Shown: in pieces, positions 1-5,773 of the stretch | How positions within the stretch are numbered: position 1 is the first letter of the stretch | Layout: each line of letters begins with the position of its first letter | Virus record (IMG/VR): IMGVR_UViG_3300042567_000517 | Coordinates: 1 to 27,384 of that record | DNA from: a virus | Direction: 5' to 3' (one strand) | DNA: 27,384 bases | Translations under genes and position numbers: made by a program | Notes under the pieces: model-generated | The model's input: the letters and a program-made list of their open reading frames with translations, nothing else | Databases searched by the model: none | What the model was told of the DNA's origin: nothing

Positions 1-2
1 AG

Positions 3-377
3 TTCTGTAAGTTGAAGGAATCACCTGAAGCAGTGCTCATGGAACACATTATCATGGGGGATAAGGGTGACGGTGTTCCGAACCTCCTATCTGATGATGA
101 TACTTTCATCAATGGTCAGCGTCAGCGTCCTATTCGCAAAGATAAACTTGCTGAATGGAAAACGCAGAAACCAGAAGAGTTTATCACCAGTGATGAAATG
201 TGGCGCAATTTCCAGCGTAACCGTGAACTGGTTGACCTGTCGCGTATTCCTGAGGACATCAAAGTAGCGATTATAGATAGTTATGAGAAACAACTGGGTG
301 GAGATCGCTCAGGTCTGTTGAACTATTTTATCGCCAATCGTATGAAGCAGATGATTGAACTCGTTGATGAATTTTAA
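3..377 (+). CDS. rnh: RNase H / 5'-3' exonuclease of T4 type, C-terminal part (partial)
   Basis: The reading frame is open at the left edge (first full codon at base 3), so the start lies outside the window; the TTG at 12 is internal. The visible 125 residues contain a GDKGDGVPN motif followed by a basic ERTP-like stretch (RQRPIRKDK) and end in VDEF, which matches the helix-hairpin-helix region and the C-terminal helices of phage T4 RNase H (known end INEF). In T4 this FEN-1-family nuclease removes RNA primers from lagging-strand fragments. The catalytic N-terminal acidic residues are not in the window. Family assignment is from remembered similarity, not a search. Confidence 0.85.
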   Translation, partial: FCKLKESPEAVLMEHIIMGDKGDGVPNLLSDDDTFINGQRQRPIRKDKLAEWKTQKPEEFITSDEMWRNFQRNRELVDLSRIPEDIKVAIIDSYEKQLGGDRSGLLNYFIANRMKQMIELVDEF

Positions 378-391
378 AAGAAAGACTTGAA

Positions 392-895
392 ATGGCACAA
401 AGACTACCACCAAAGAAATTTAAGCAGATAGATGAGGCACTTGATTGGGCATGCGAGGCAGACACGACTGACGAATTGCGCGAACGTGTGAGAGCAATCT
501 CGCTCGGCAATTCTGTTCTCATGCGATTTGTTGCATGGGGCGTCGGATATGAGCAAGGTCCAATTAATCTTCCCGATGGTCCAACTCCATATAAGGATGA
601 GGGACTACCTGCTAACATGGCAGATACAACCATCACCCAAGAGTTCCGTCGAATTTTGACTCTCTTACCAGAAGGCAGCGCCAGTAAAGTACCGCAGTTC
701 CGCCGCGAGGAAATTTGGATGCAGACATGTCAGGGGTTGCAAATTAAAGAAGCGAAATTGCTTGATCACATTAAGGATCAAACTTTGCTTGAAGCATATC
801 CTCGTCTCGCGGAAGTTCTTGAAAGTTTCCTGACAGGTTGGAAAGCGCCAGAGGTTAAGAAGAAGAAAGCGCCAAAAAAATCCTTAGTAGTATAA
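392..895 (+). CDS. Conserved T4-like phage protein (DUF6433-like)
   Basis: A 167-residue soluble protein starting 14 bp after the RNase H stop. It has a helical N-terminus, a central PDGPTPYK segment and a C-terminal block REEIWMQTCQGL...EAKLLDHIKDQ...YPRLAEVLESF. This order (proline-rich centre, then a repeated helix with LxxxEAxLLxxxKD) resembles the DUF6433 proteins of T4-like cyanophages. The tail is lysine-rich (KKKKAPKKS). Its function is unknown. Linkage to RNase H suggests a replication or late-transcription neighbourhood. Confidence 0.75.
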   Translation: MAQRLPPKKFKQIDEALDWACEADTTDELRERVRAISLGNSVLMRFVAWGVGYEQGPINLPDGPTPYKDEGLPANMADTTITQEFRRILTLLPEGSASKVPQFRREEIWMQTCQGLQIKEAKLLDHIKDQTLLEAYPRLAEVLESFLTGWKAPEVKKKKAPKKSLVV

Positions 896-904
896 AAGTT
901 AGTT

Positions 905-1897
905 ATGAAAAACTTTCTTCTATATTTCGGAAACGCGAGAGCAGGAAGCACGTGGTTGCATGGGGAGTTAAGCAGAAGAACCGACTGTAATTTTCCAACG
1001 CAAAAAGAGATTTTTATCTTTCAAGATCACAACATAGTATCGGGTCCAGAATGTTTTGATAAAACAAAATACTTCGAGAACATGGCACTATTGGCAAATG
1101 ACGAGCATGTTACATTAACTGGTGATCTCTCGCCTACAAACGCACACGCCACAAAAGAACAACTTCGCTGGTTTAAAACTAATGCAGATAATGTTGGACT
1201 TAACGTTCTGCCCGTTATGACACTAAGAGATCCTCTCTCGCAAGTCATATCACATACAATGATGAAGATGACAATAAACAGAATCCCAGAATTTGATTCT
1301 ACGGGGTCGGTCAATTCTATGGATGACGTTAAATCTTGGTATATAAATCAACTGATAACCAACACTCCAGGTGAAACTCCAGAGTCAGTGGCAGACATAC
1401 TGGAGTCAGGAAGACCTGACTTCGAGGAAAGTTCTCTCTCGTGGAGAGAAACAGTAGATAATGTTACTGAAGTGTTCGGGAAAATTCATTTTAATTTCTA
1501 TGAAACATTGTTCACGAATGAATCTTTTTCTAATTTTTTCTCGTATCTAGAACTACCATATACTGGTACTGTAGAACCCACCAACATAGGTTTGAGTTTG
1601 CAACTGAACGAGAGTCAAATTGCAGAATTGCTAACATTATATCCGTTTAAGCAGGAAAATTATGCTGATGCAGTTTCTCGTTTCAGTAAAGAAATTATTG
1701 ATAAAATATGGATACCCCCTGATAAAATAAATTTTTCCCGTAAGATTTGGAGTTTTGGTGAACATCCAGAATTTAGTGATGAAGAGAAACGTGAATTATA
1801 TGATAGTTATCCATTTATGCGCGAAAACTACGACTTTGCAGTCGACCGTTTTGGTCAGGAGTTTATAAACAGCATATGGTGGAACCCATATAAATAA
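905..1897 (+). CDS. Sulfotransferase-like protein with C-terminal repeat
   Basis: A 330-residue protein. The N-terminus NARAGSTWL (about residues 10-18) matches the 5'-phosphosulfate (PAPS) loop of sulfotransferases, and TLRDPLSQVISH (about 106-117) matches the 3'-phosphate site with its Arg and Ser. It may transfer sulfate from PAPS to a sugar or lipid acceptor. The C-terminus carries two copies of a motif YPFxxENYxxAVxRFxxExIxxIW (about residues 245-267 and 302-324), which is not part of the usual fold. Codons are A/T-rich. There is no strong ribosome site. An alternative is a non-sulfotransferase P-loop kinase-like protein. Confidence 0.75.
   Translation: MKNFLLYFGNARAGSTWLHGELSRRTDCNFPTQKEIFIFQDHNIVSGPECFDKTKYFENMALLANDEHVTLTGDLSPTNAHATKEQLRWFKTNADNVGLNVLPVMTLRDPLSQVISHTMMKMTINRIPEFDSTGSVNSMDDVKSWYINQLITNTPGETPESVADILESGRPDFEESSLSWRETVDNVTEVFGKIHFNFYETLFTNESFSNFFSYLELPYTGTVEPTNIGLSLQLNESQIAELLTLYPFKQENYADAVSRFSKEIIDKIWIPPDKINFSRKIWSFGEHPEFSDEEKRELYDSYPFMRENYDFAVDRFGQEFINSIWWNPYK
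1889..1896 (+). promoter_or_regulatory. T4-type late promoter (TATAAATA) ahead of speD
   Basis: The octamer TATAAATA is an exact match to the T4 late promoter -10 consensus used by gp55/gp33/gp45-dependent transcription. It overlaps the stop codon of the sulfotransferase-like gene and lies about 30 bp before the speD start, so a transcript would begin near 1908 and include the AAGGAA ribosome site. Assignment assumes the phage encodes a gp55-type sigma factor, which is outside the window. Confidence 0.55.
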
Positions 1898-1926
1898 TAT
1901 TTCCGTGAAAGAAGTAAGGAAATTTG

Positions 1927-2337
1927 ATGGGAGCAATTTTAGAGCACAAGCATCTCATTGTGCGAGCAGAACTTAACAATCCGCCACAATGTGCAGAGGC
2001 AATCCAAGATTGGATGAAGACTCTGGTTGATAAAATTGGTATGAAGATACTAATGGGTCCATATGCTGTTTACAGTGACATGGTTGGTAATCGTGGTTTG
2101 ACTGCAGTTACCATTATCGAAACATCGCACATTGCTATGCATGTTTGGGATGAGGTTTCTCCTGCTCTCATGCAACTGGATGTGTATACCTGCAGTGCTC
2201 TTAATACTGCTGATGTATTCGCTGCTCTGGAGGAATTTGAACCACGACATGTGGAATTTACATATATTGACAGAGAGCATAATCTGACACTACTGGATAA
2301 AGGAACGGTGAATGAGGTTCTTTCTATTTCAACATAA
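1927..2337 (+). CDS. speD: S-adenosylmethionine decarboxylase proenzyme
   Basis: A 136-residue protein, the usual length for the class 1b bacterial enzyme, which makes decarboxylated AdoMet for spermidine synthesis after self-cleavage creates a pyruvoyl group. Visible motifs are ETSHIAMHVWDE (residues 65-76), holding the Ser67-His68 pair expected at the processing site, and QLDVYTCS (83-90) with the conserved Cys89. The residue before the serine is Thr where most bacterial enzymes have Glu. ATG 1927 was preferred over TTG 1924 because AAGGAA lies 6 bp upstream. SpeD genes are known auxiliary genes of T4-like cyanophages. The late promoter at 1889 suggests late expression. Confidence 0.9.
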   Translation: MGAILEHKHLIVRAELNNPPQCAEAIQDWMKTLVDKIGMKILMGPYAVYSDMVGNRGLTAVTIIETSHIAMHVWDEVSPALMQLDVYTCSALNTADVFAALEEFEPRHVEFTYIDREHNLTLLDKGTVNEVLSIST

Positions 2338-2815
2338 GAAAGAACTGTGGATTGTCAATAATCCAAACAAGGTTCCGAAACCAAGAGAACTCTTGCTACA
2401 AAACAGCAAGATAGAAATCCTCCGAGATAAAGCAGAAGTTCTCGGAAAAGGTTTGACGCTTGTCGATAAAGTTACCAGAAAGAAATCTGCAGGGCATACT
2501 CCGGAAACTCGTAAAAAGATTTCAGAAGCACTAACTGGCGAAAAGAATCCAAACTGGGGCGGACTATCACCAGAGCATAAAGCATCGATAAGTCGAACCA
2601 TGCGGGGGACTAGGCGACGAGATGGTAATCCGATGTATGCTAGGAGGCATACTTGGGAAACTCGCCGACTCATGGCAATCAAGGCAAGTATGAGACGTCG
2701 CAAGTGGTGTGTTGAACCGAATGGTAAATGCCACCTTGTTGACCCTCTGACTTTCATATTACCAGGAGGTTGGTTGTGGGGTATGAAATATGACCCATAT
2801 CGTCCACGAAATTAA
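2312..2815 (+). CDS. NUMOD3-type DNA-binding protein lacking a nuclease domain
   Basis: A 167-residue, very basic protein that overlaps the end of speD by 26 bp in another frame. It contains tandem NUMOD3-like units: HTPETRKKISEALTG (62-76), LSPEHKASISRTMRG (85-99) and a weaker HTWETRRLMAIKASM (113-127). These modules bind DNA in GIY-YIG and HNH homing endonucleases. The C-terminus KWCVEPNGKC...ILPGGWLWGMKY resembles the short W-N-G...P-GW-G tail common in phage NUMOD proteins. I see no GIY-YIG, HNH or LAGLIDADG catalytic motif, so it may be an orphan DNA-binding remnant or a regulator. Confidence 0.75.
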   Translation: MRFFLFQHKKELWIVNNPNKVPKPRELLLQNSKIEILRDKAEVLGKGLTLVDKVTRKKSAGHTPETRKKISEALTGEKNPNWGGLSPEHKASISRTMRGTRRRDGNPMYARRHTWETRRLMAIKASMRRRKWCVEPNGKCHLVDPLTFILPGGWLWGMKYDPYRPRN

Positions 2816-2838
2816 TTTTAAAAAAACAAAATTAGGGC

Positions 2839-2867
2839 TTGACTTTTATTACATTTTAGGGTATATT
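2839..2867 (+). promoter_or_regulatory. Promoter P1 (TTAGGG-type, 17-bp spacer)
   Basis: TTGACT at 2839-2844 and TATATT at 2862-2867 are separated by 17 bp. TTAGGG occurs just before the -35 box and again directly before the -10 box. A second TATA-like hexamer (TATAAG, 2872) and AAAAGGAA ribosome site follow before ATG 2899. Confidence 0.85.
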
Positions 2868-2898
2868 GGAATATAAGATGTGAAAAGGAAGTTTGATT

Positions 2899-3294
2899 AT
2901 GTTGACTCTTGCTGATATTAATGTCGCTACCAATAGCCGCGATGGCGACATCTTTTCAGACCTGCACAAAGATGTGTATGGTTTCCGTCCTCGTGGCATC
3001 ACCTTCTCTTCAGCTGAAGAGTTTGATGCTGAGTATGAGCGTCTCGTGGGGAAACTCTCGGAGCAGATCGATGAAGACAAGATTCGTCAGGATCGTAACT
3101 TCTCTGAGTTCGTTTGCCGTGTAGACGGTATCATGGGGTTGGTCAAGAACTGCTTTGATAATGCGGCAGCAGTCGCCATTATCTGTGAAGCAGAAGGCAT
3201 TGATGATGAAGAAATGCGCTTCTATGGTTGGGAATCTCTTGAGTATCGTCTCGATCTCAAGTATGGTTCTATCAAGAAGTGGTTGGAAGAATAA
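2899..3294 (+). CDS. Uncharacterised phage protein, acidic
   Basis: A 131-residue acidic protein. ATG 2899 is chosen over TTG 2893 because AAAAGGAA ends 8 bp before it. It starts MLTLADINVATNSRDGDIF and continues with charged helices; there is no signal peptide, membrane segment or recognised motif. It has its own P1 promoter and is followed directly by the tRNA cluster, so read-through could also supply the tRNAs. I do not recognise the family. Codon use (CGT, CTC, GGT) is more G/C-rich than in the operon at 5-10 kb. Confidence 0.85.
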   Translation: MLTLADINVATNSRDGDIFSDLHKDVYGFRPRGITFSSAEEFDAEYERLVGKLSEQIDEDKIRQDRNFSEFVCRVDGIMGLVKNCFDNAAAVAIICEAEGIDDEEMRFYGWESLEYRLDLKYGSIKKWLEE

Positions 3295-3303
3295 ATAAGT
3301 TTA
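3291..3303 (+). repeat. Copy 1 of 13-bp repeat ATAAATAAGTTTA
   Basis: The identical 13-mer occurs at 3291, 3853 and 14949. This copy overlaps the stop codon of the preceding gene and ends 3 bp before tRNA-Trp. Its first part resembles a T4 late promoter core (ATAAATA). Confidence 0.6.
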
Positions 3304-3306
3304 TAA

Positions 3307-3381
3307 GTCGGTGAGGGAAAACGGTAATCCGCAGGTCTCCAAAACCTTGAGAAGTAGGTTCAATTCCTACCACCTTCGCCA
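3307..3381 (+). tRNA. tRNA-Trp (anticodon CCA), atypical acceptor stem
   Basis: A 75-nt cloverleaf with encoded CCA. The anticodon loop CTCCAAA gives anticodon CCA (Trp). The T arm is a perfect GTAGG/CCTAC stem with loop TTCAATT. The D stem is three pairs (GGA/TCC). The acceptor GTCGGTG/CACCTTC pairs at 1 and 4-7 but has U-U and C-U mismatches at positions 2-71 and 3-70. This is either a degenerate gene or one needing editing or tolerance. It is the first tRNA of the cluster. Confidence 0.8.
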
Positions 3382-3386
3382 GATTT

Positions 3387-3462
<76 letters not shown>

Positions 3463-3469
3463 GTTTTAT

Positions 3470-3544
3470 TCCCTAATGGCGCAGCGGTAGCGCAGTTGAC
3501 TGTTAATCAATTGGTCGGTGGTTCGAATCCATCTTAGGGAGCCA
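3470..3544 (+). tRNA. tRNA-Asn (anticodon GTT)
   Basis: A 75-nt cloverleaf with encoded CCA. Acceptor TCCCTAA/TTAGGGA, D arm GCGC-AGCGGTA-GCGC, anticodon loop CTGTTAA giving GTT, T loop TTCGAAT. It lies 7 bp after tRNA-Thr. Confidence 0.95.
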
Positions 3545-3559
3545 GTTTGAATACGAATA

Positions 3560-3670
3560 GACCACCTATGCTGAACCCGTGAAGGGGTAAAAATACGGTT
3601 GCAACCGTATTCTTTATCTGGGAAGATTGCAACGTCGCGAAGTAAGCAATCAAGGCACACTTAGGTGGTC
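3560..3670 (+). ncRNA. Structured RNA of unknown class inside the tRNA cluster
   Basis: The gap between tRNA-Asn and tRNA-Leu has no plausible gene but folds by eye into a closed multi-helix element. GACCACCTA (3560-3568) pairs perfectly with TAGGTGGTC (3662-3670), and TGC (3569-3571) can extend it with GCA (3655-3657). Inside are a small hairpin ACCC/GGGT (3575-3588), a perfect 20-nt palindrome (3592-3611) forming an 8-bp hairpin with loop TGCA, and a 6-bp helix GATTGC/GCAATC (3625-3651) with a 15-nt loop. It is not a tRNA: there is no TTCGA arm and no CCA. T4 encodes two stable RNAs of unknown function (RNA C and D) in its tRNA cluster, and this may be an analogue. I know no matching RNA family. 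Confidence 0.7.
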
Positions 3671-3680
3671 ACTCTTTTAT

Positions 3681-3763
3681 GCGCCTATGGTGGAATTGGT
3701 AGACACGCTGGTTTTAGGTACCAGTGCGAAAGCGTGGGGGTTCGAGTCCCTCTAGGCGTACCA
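3681..3763 (+). tRNA. tRNA-Leu (anticodon TAG)
   Basis: An 83-nt class II tRNA with encoded CCA. The acceptor GCGCCTA/TAGGCGT has a G-U first pair. The anticodon stem CTGGT/ACCAG encloses loop TTTAGGT, giving TAG. There is a variable arm and a T loop TTCGAGT. Confidence 0.93.
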
Positions 3764-3768
3764 TTTAA

Positions 3769-3853
3769 GGGAAGGTAAAGTCAGTGGCTCTGGCAGTGAG
3801 ACTGTAAATCTCATCCGTTTTCGGGGGAGGATCGATACCTCACCTTCCCACCA
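3769..3853 (+). tRNA. tRNA-Tyr (anticodon GTA), atypical T arm
   Basis: An 85-nt class II tRNA with encoded CCA. Acceptor GGGAAGG/CCTTCCC is perfect, and the anticodon stem TGAGA/TCTCA encloses loop CTGTAAA (GTA). The T arm is unusual: loop ATCGATA replaces the TTCGANN form (A at 54 and 60), and the outer T-stem pair is G-A. The gene may be functional but divergent. Confidence 0.82.
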
Positions 3854-3865
3854 TAAATAAGTTTA
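3853..3865 (+). repeat. Copy 2 of 13-bp repeat ATAAATAAGTTTA
   Basis: The same 13-mer as at 3291 and 14949, here starting at the last base of tRNA-Tyr and ending 2 bp before tRNA-Gly. Confidence 0.6.
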
Positions 3866-3867
3866 AT

Positions 3868-3941
3868 GCGGGTATGGTATAGAGATTGTGCCTTAGCCTT
3901 CCAAGCTAAAGAGGTGAGTTTGAGTCTCACTATCCGCTCCA
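3868..3941 (+). tRNA. tRNA-Gly (anticodon TCC)
   Basis: A 74-nt cloverleaf with encoded CCA. Acceptor GCGGGTA/TATCCGC contains one G-U pair; anticodon stem TTAGC/GCTAA encloses CTTCCAA, giving TCC. The T arm GTGAG-TTTGAGT-CTCAC has TTTGA instead of TTCGA. Confidence 0.93.
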
Positions 3942-3982
3942 TTACCCAATTCGGGTACCATTTAACAACCAAGGAATTAATT

Positions 3983-4165
3983 ATGAATATCAAGACTTTT
4001 ATGGCAGCAGCAGTTATTGCACTTACCGCAGCGTGTACTCCCAGCGAGGAAACACCAACTGTATCAGAAGCCGCTGGTCCAGCAGCAGATGAAGCACTTG
4101 CTGCCGCTGAAGCAGTAGAACCTGCAGCAGAACCTGCTCTTGGCGAAAATGAAAAACCAAAGTAA
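3983..4165 (+). CDS. Small alanine-rich lipoprotein
   Basis: A 60-residue protein between tRNA-Gly and tRNA-Ser. A basic start and hydrophobic stretch (MNIKTFMAAAVIALTAAC) end in a lipobox LTAAC with Cys18, so the mature product would be a lipid-anchored, acidic, Ala/Glu/Pro-rich peptide of about 43 residues. AAGGAA lies 7 bp before ATG 3983; an upstream in-frame extension would start inside tRNA-Gly and is rejected. It has no recognised domain. Phage lipoproteins of this size (for example T5 Llp) can block receptors against superinfection, and entericidin-like proteins have a similar form; either role here is inference only. Confidence 0.85.
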   Translation: MNIKTFMAAAVIALTAACTPSEETPTVSEAAGPAADEALAAAEAVEPAAEPALGENEKPK

Positions 4166-4172
4166 TTAAATA

Positions 4173-4260
<88 letters not shown>

Positions 4261-4262
4261 TG

Positions 4263-4297
4263 AAAAAGTGCCAAGAAAAAAACTTGGTACTTTTTTT
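4263..4297 (+). terminator. Rho-independent terminator ending the tRNA cluster
   Basis: AAAGTGCCAAG pairs with CTTGGTACTTT (11 pairs, one G-U) around a seven-A loop, followed by seven T. The A-rich left flank could also let it work on the other strand. Confidence 0.85.
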
Positions 4298-4307
4298 ATT
4301 TTAGGGC

Positions 4308-4336
4308 TTGACATTTTCTCATTTTTAGGGTAGAGT
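4308..4336 (+). promoter_or_regulatory. Promoter P2 (TTAGGG-type, 17-bp spacer)
   Basis: TTGACA at 4308-4313 and a weak -10 TAGAGT at 4331-4336, spacer 17 bp, with TTAGGG before both boxes and a second TATAAG at 4341. It directly follows the terminator and drives the next small gene and probably tRNA-Lys. Confidence 0.75.
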
Positions 4337-4364
4337 GGAATATAAGATGAGAAAGGAAATGATT

Positions 4365-4562
4365 ATGGAAGTTTTTGCATTATTAGGTGAGTTTGATTAC
4401 GAAGGTTCGTTGCTGTTGGGTGTTTATGCATCTGAAGAAGAAGCACGGAATGCCCATAGCGTGTATACTCGCGACGGTGATCATTTTATCGATGAATACT
4501 ACATCGAACGTCGTGTACTTGGTTTCCCTGTAGATTCCGACGGTACTCGGATCTATCTCTAA
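4365..4562 (+). CDS. Small phage protein, possibly DUF7336-like
   Basis: A 65-residue protein of the form VFALLGEFDYEGSLLLGVYASEEEARNA...FIDEYYIE, which resembles the short phage proteins with a YEG...VFSSxEEA...Y pattern (DUF7336-like, remembered). The ATG at 4365 is preferred to the in-frame ATG 4359, because GAAAGGA ends at 4357 and would leave only one base of spacing. No enzyme motif is seen. It shares the P2 transcript with tRNA-Lys, 8 bp downstream. Confidence 0.82.
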   Translation: MEVFALLGEFDYEGSLLLGVYASEEEARNAHSVYTRDGDHFIDEYYIERRVLGFPVDSDGTRIYL

Positions 4563-4570
4563 AGTTTAAC

Positions 4571-4646
4571 GGACACTTAGCTCAGTAGGTAGAGCAACGG
4601 GCTTTTAACCTGTAGGTCCTGGGTTCGAGCCCCAGAGTGTCCACCA
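4571..4646 (+). tRNA. tRNA-Lys (anticodon TTT)
   Basis: A 76-nt cloverleaf with encoded CCA. Acceptor GGACACT/AGTGTCC, standard D arm, anticodon loop CTTTTAA (TTT), T arm CTGGG-TTCGAGC-CCCAG. It stands apart from the other tRNAs, past the terminator at 4263 and behind promoter P2. Confidence 0.95.
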
Positions 4647-4664
4647 GTCTCTGAGGTTACCACT

Positions 4665-4679
4665 TATAAGTATTATAAT
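4665..4679 (+). promoter_or_regulatory. Possible late promoter (TATAAGTA) and overlapping TATAAT
   Basis: TATAAGTA (4665-4672) differs by one base from the T4 late consensus TATAAATA, and TATAAT follows at 4674-4679. No good -35 box is seen 17 bp upstream (CTGAGG). It lies about 29 bp ahead of the first gene of the 4701-10699 operon, and no other promoter is evident there. Confidence 0.45.
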
Positions 4680-4700
4680 GATAACAAAAAAGGTTTACCG

Positions 4701-5018
4701 ATGCCAGTATATGATTTTATAAACACAGAAACAGGTGATGAGTGGGAACAGACCATGTCATATGATGACATGAAAACACTCACAGATGATGGAACAGTTA
4801 AAATTCTATACAAGAAGATTAACTTCTTGCATGCTCCTGGTTCTGATGGTGGCGGTAAGGTTCCTGATCACTTCAAGGAAGTCATGTCTCGCGTCGCTGA
4901 TGCCAATCCCAATTCTGCATTGGCACAGGAATATGGTTCTAAGTCCACCAAGGATGTGAAGACTCGTGATGCAGTAGATAGAATCAGGAAAAAAGCAGGA
5001 GGTTCATTGATCGGATGA
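4701..5018 (+). CDS. Conserved T4-like phage protein related to FmdB-type small proteins
   Basis: A 105-residue protein beginning MPVYDFINTETGDEWEQTMSYDDM and containing a central DHFKEVMSRVADANPNS segment. This order (MPxYxFxNxxTGxEFE then DGFREVLxxVKKANPxS) is a conserved hypothetical of marine T4-like phages whose N-terminus resembles FmdB zinc-ribbon proteins. No cysteines are present here, so it should not bind zinc. AAAAAGG lies 8 bp before the start. The stop overlaps the next gene start (ATGA). Confidence 0.8.
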   Translation: MPVYDFINTETGDEWEQTMSYDDMKTLTDDGTVKILYKKINFLHAPGSDGGGKVPDHFKEVMSRVADANPNSALAQEYGSKSTKDVKTRDAVDRIRKKAGGSLIG

Positions 5019-5773
5019 ATCTTTTGGTTGCAGTCCTTACTTCGAAGGATGTTGAAAAATTAAAGAGATGTATCGAGAGTGTTCTGCCTCAAACCAGTGA
5101 TGTGGTTGTGGTATGCAACACTCTCGATTTTTCATTTGTAGAGCAAGCGAGATCTGTCGCAGAGGCATACAATCTGGAGTTTCTAGTAACTGAATCTAAT
5201 GGCACACCAGCGAAAGGAAAAAACTCTGTTCTAGAGATTTTCCGATCTCGTTCGCATGCGTATTACATGCAAATCGATGCGGATGATTATCTTGCTCCTG
5301 ATGCATTATCTAAGATTGCCGCGATCGTTCAACAAAATCTAGATGTTGATGTTATTGGTCTTACAGGTGGATGTATGACATATAATGGTATCACAACGAC
5401 TGGTAGAAAGTTTTTTGAGAGTAGTGAAATATACAAATTCGCAAATGCCAGAGGTGCGCATGGATTGCGATTAATCGAACTTGGTAAATTTCTAGCATCA
5501 AATCTAGAACAAACTCGAATGCTGTTGTATTCTAACAAACTTGTCAATGCTTTTAATTTCGATGAAACTTTTGTCGGTTCAGAAGATGTAGTTGCAGCAT
5601 ATAAATTATATTATAATCCAGACATAAAATTTATTTTAACAGATGAACATCTTTATGTCTATGACTTAGAAGAGGATGGTAATTTCCACGAATTTTTAAA
5701 TAATTCGAATGAAATAAAAAAGGTTCTTCGTGAATTAAAGGTTATTGTAAATGAATCTAGAATACAAAATTGA
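5015..5773 (+). CDS. GT-A type (family 2-like) glycosyltransferase
   Basis: A 252-residue protein with a GT2-like Rossmann start (NLLVAVLTSKDVEKLKRCIESVLPQ), and a metal-binding DADD motif within YMQIDADDYLAPDA (residues 88-91), as in enzymes that transfer sugar from a nucleotide sugar. No membrane segment is visible, so it is probably cytosolic. It starts by an ATGA overlap with the preceding gene, with an AGGAGG site 11 bp upstream. It opens the modification operon; acceptors could be a surface glycan, virion protein or DNA base, none of which is shown by the sequence. Confidence 0.88.
   Translation: MNLLVAVLTSKDVEKLKRCIESVLPQTSDVVVVCNTLDFSFVEQARSVAEAYNLEFLVTESNGTPAKGKNSVLEIFRSRSHAYYMQIDADDYLAPDALSKIAAIVQQNLDVDVIGLTGGCMTYNGITTTGRKFFESSEIYKFANARGAHGLRLIELGKFLASNLEQTRMLLYSNKLVNAFNFDETFVGSEDVVAAYKLYYNPDIKFILTDEHLYVYDLEEDGNFHEFLNNSNEIKKVLRELKVIVNESRIQN

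Noticed and set aside
12-14. TTG at 12 as start of the first gene
   Set aside because: The reading frame is open to the left edge and the protein matches the C-terminal part of T4 RNase H, so this is an internal codon.
3592-3611. 20-nt palindrome as a Rho-independent terminator
   Set aside because: It is followed by CTTTATC rather than a T-run and lies within a cluster whose downstream tRNAs would be cut off.
3466-3660. 64-residue reading frame on the - strand across the tRNA-Asn and RNA region
   Set aside because: It lies opposite stable RNA genes and has no ribosome site or recognisable protein; it follows from the RNA sequence.
3560-3670. Reading the structured region as an additional tRNA
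   Set aside because: The closing stem is 9 bp, there is no T loop, no anticodon arm with a plausible triplet and no CCA.
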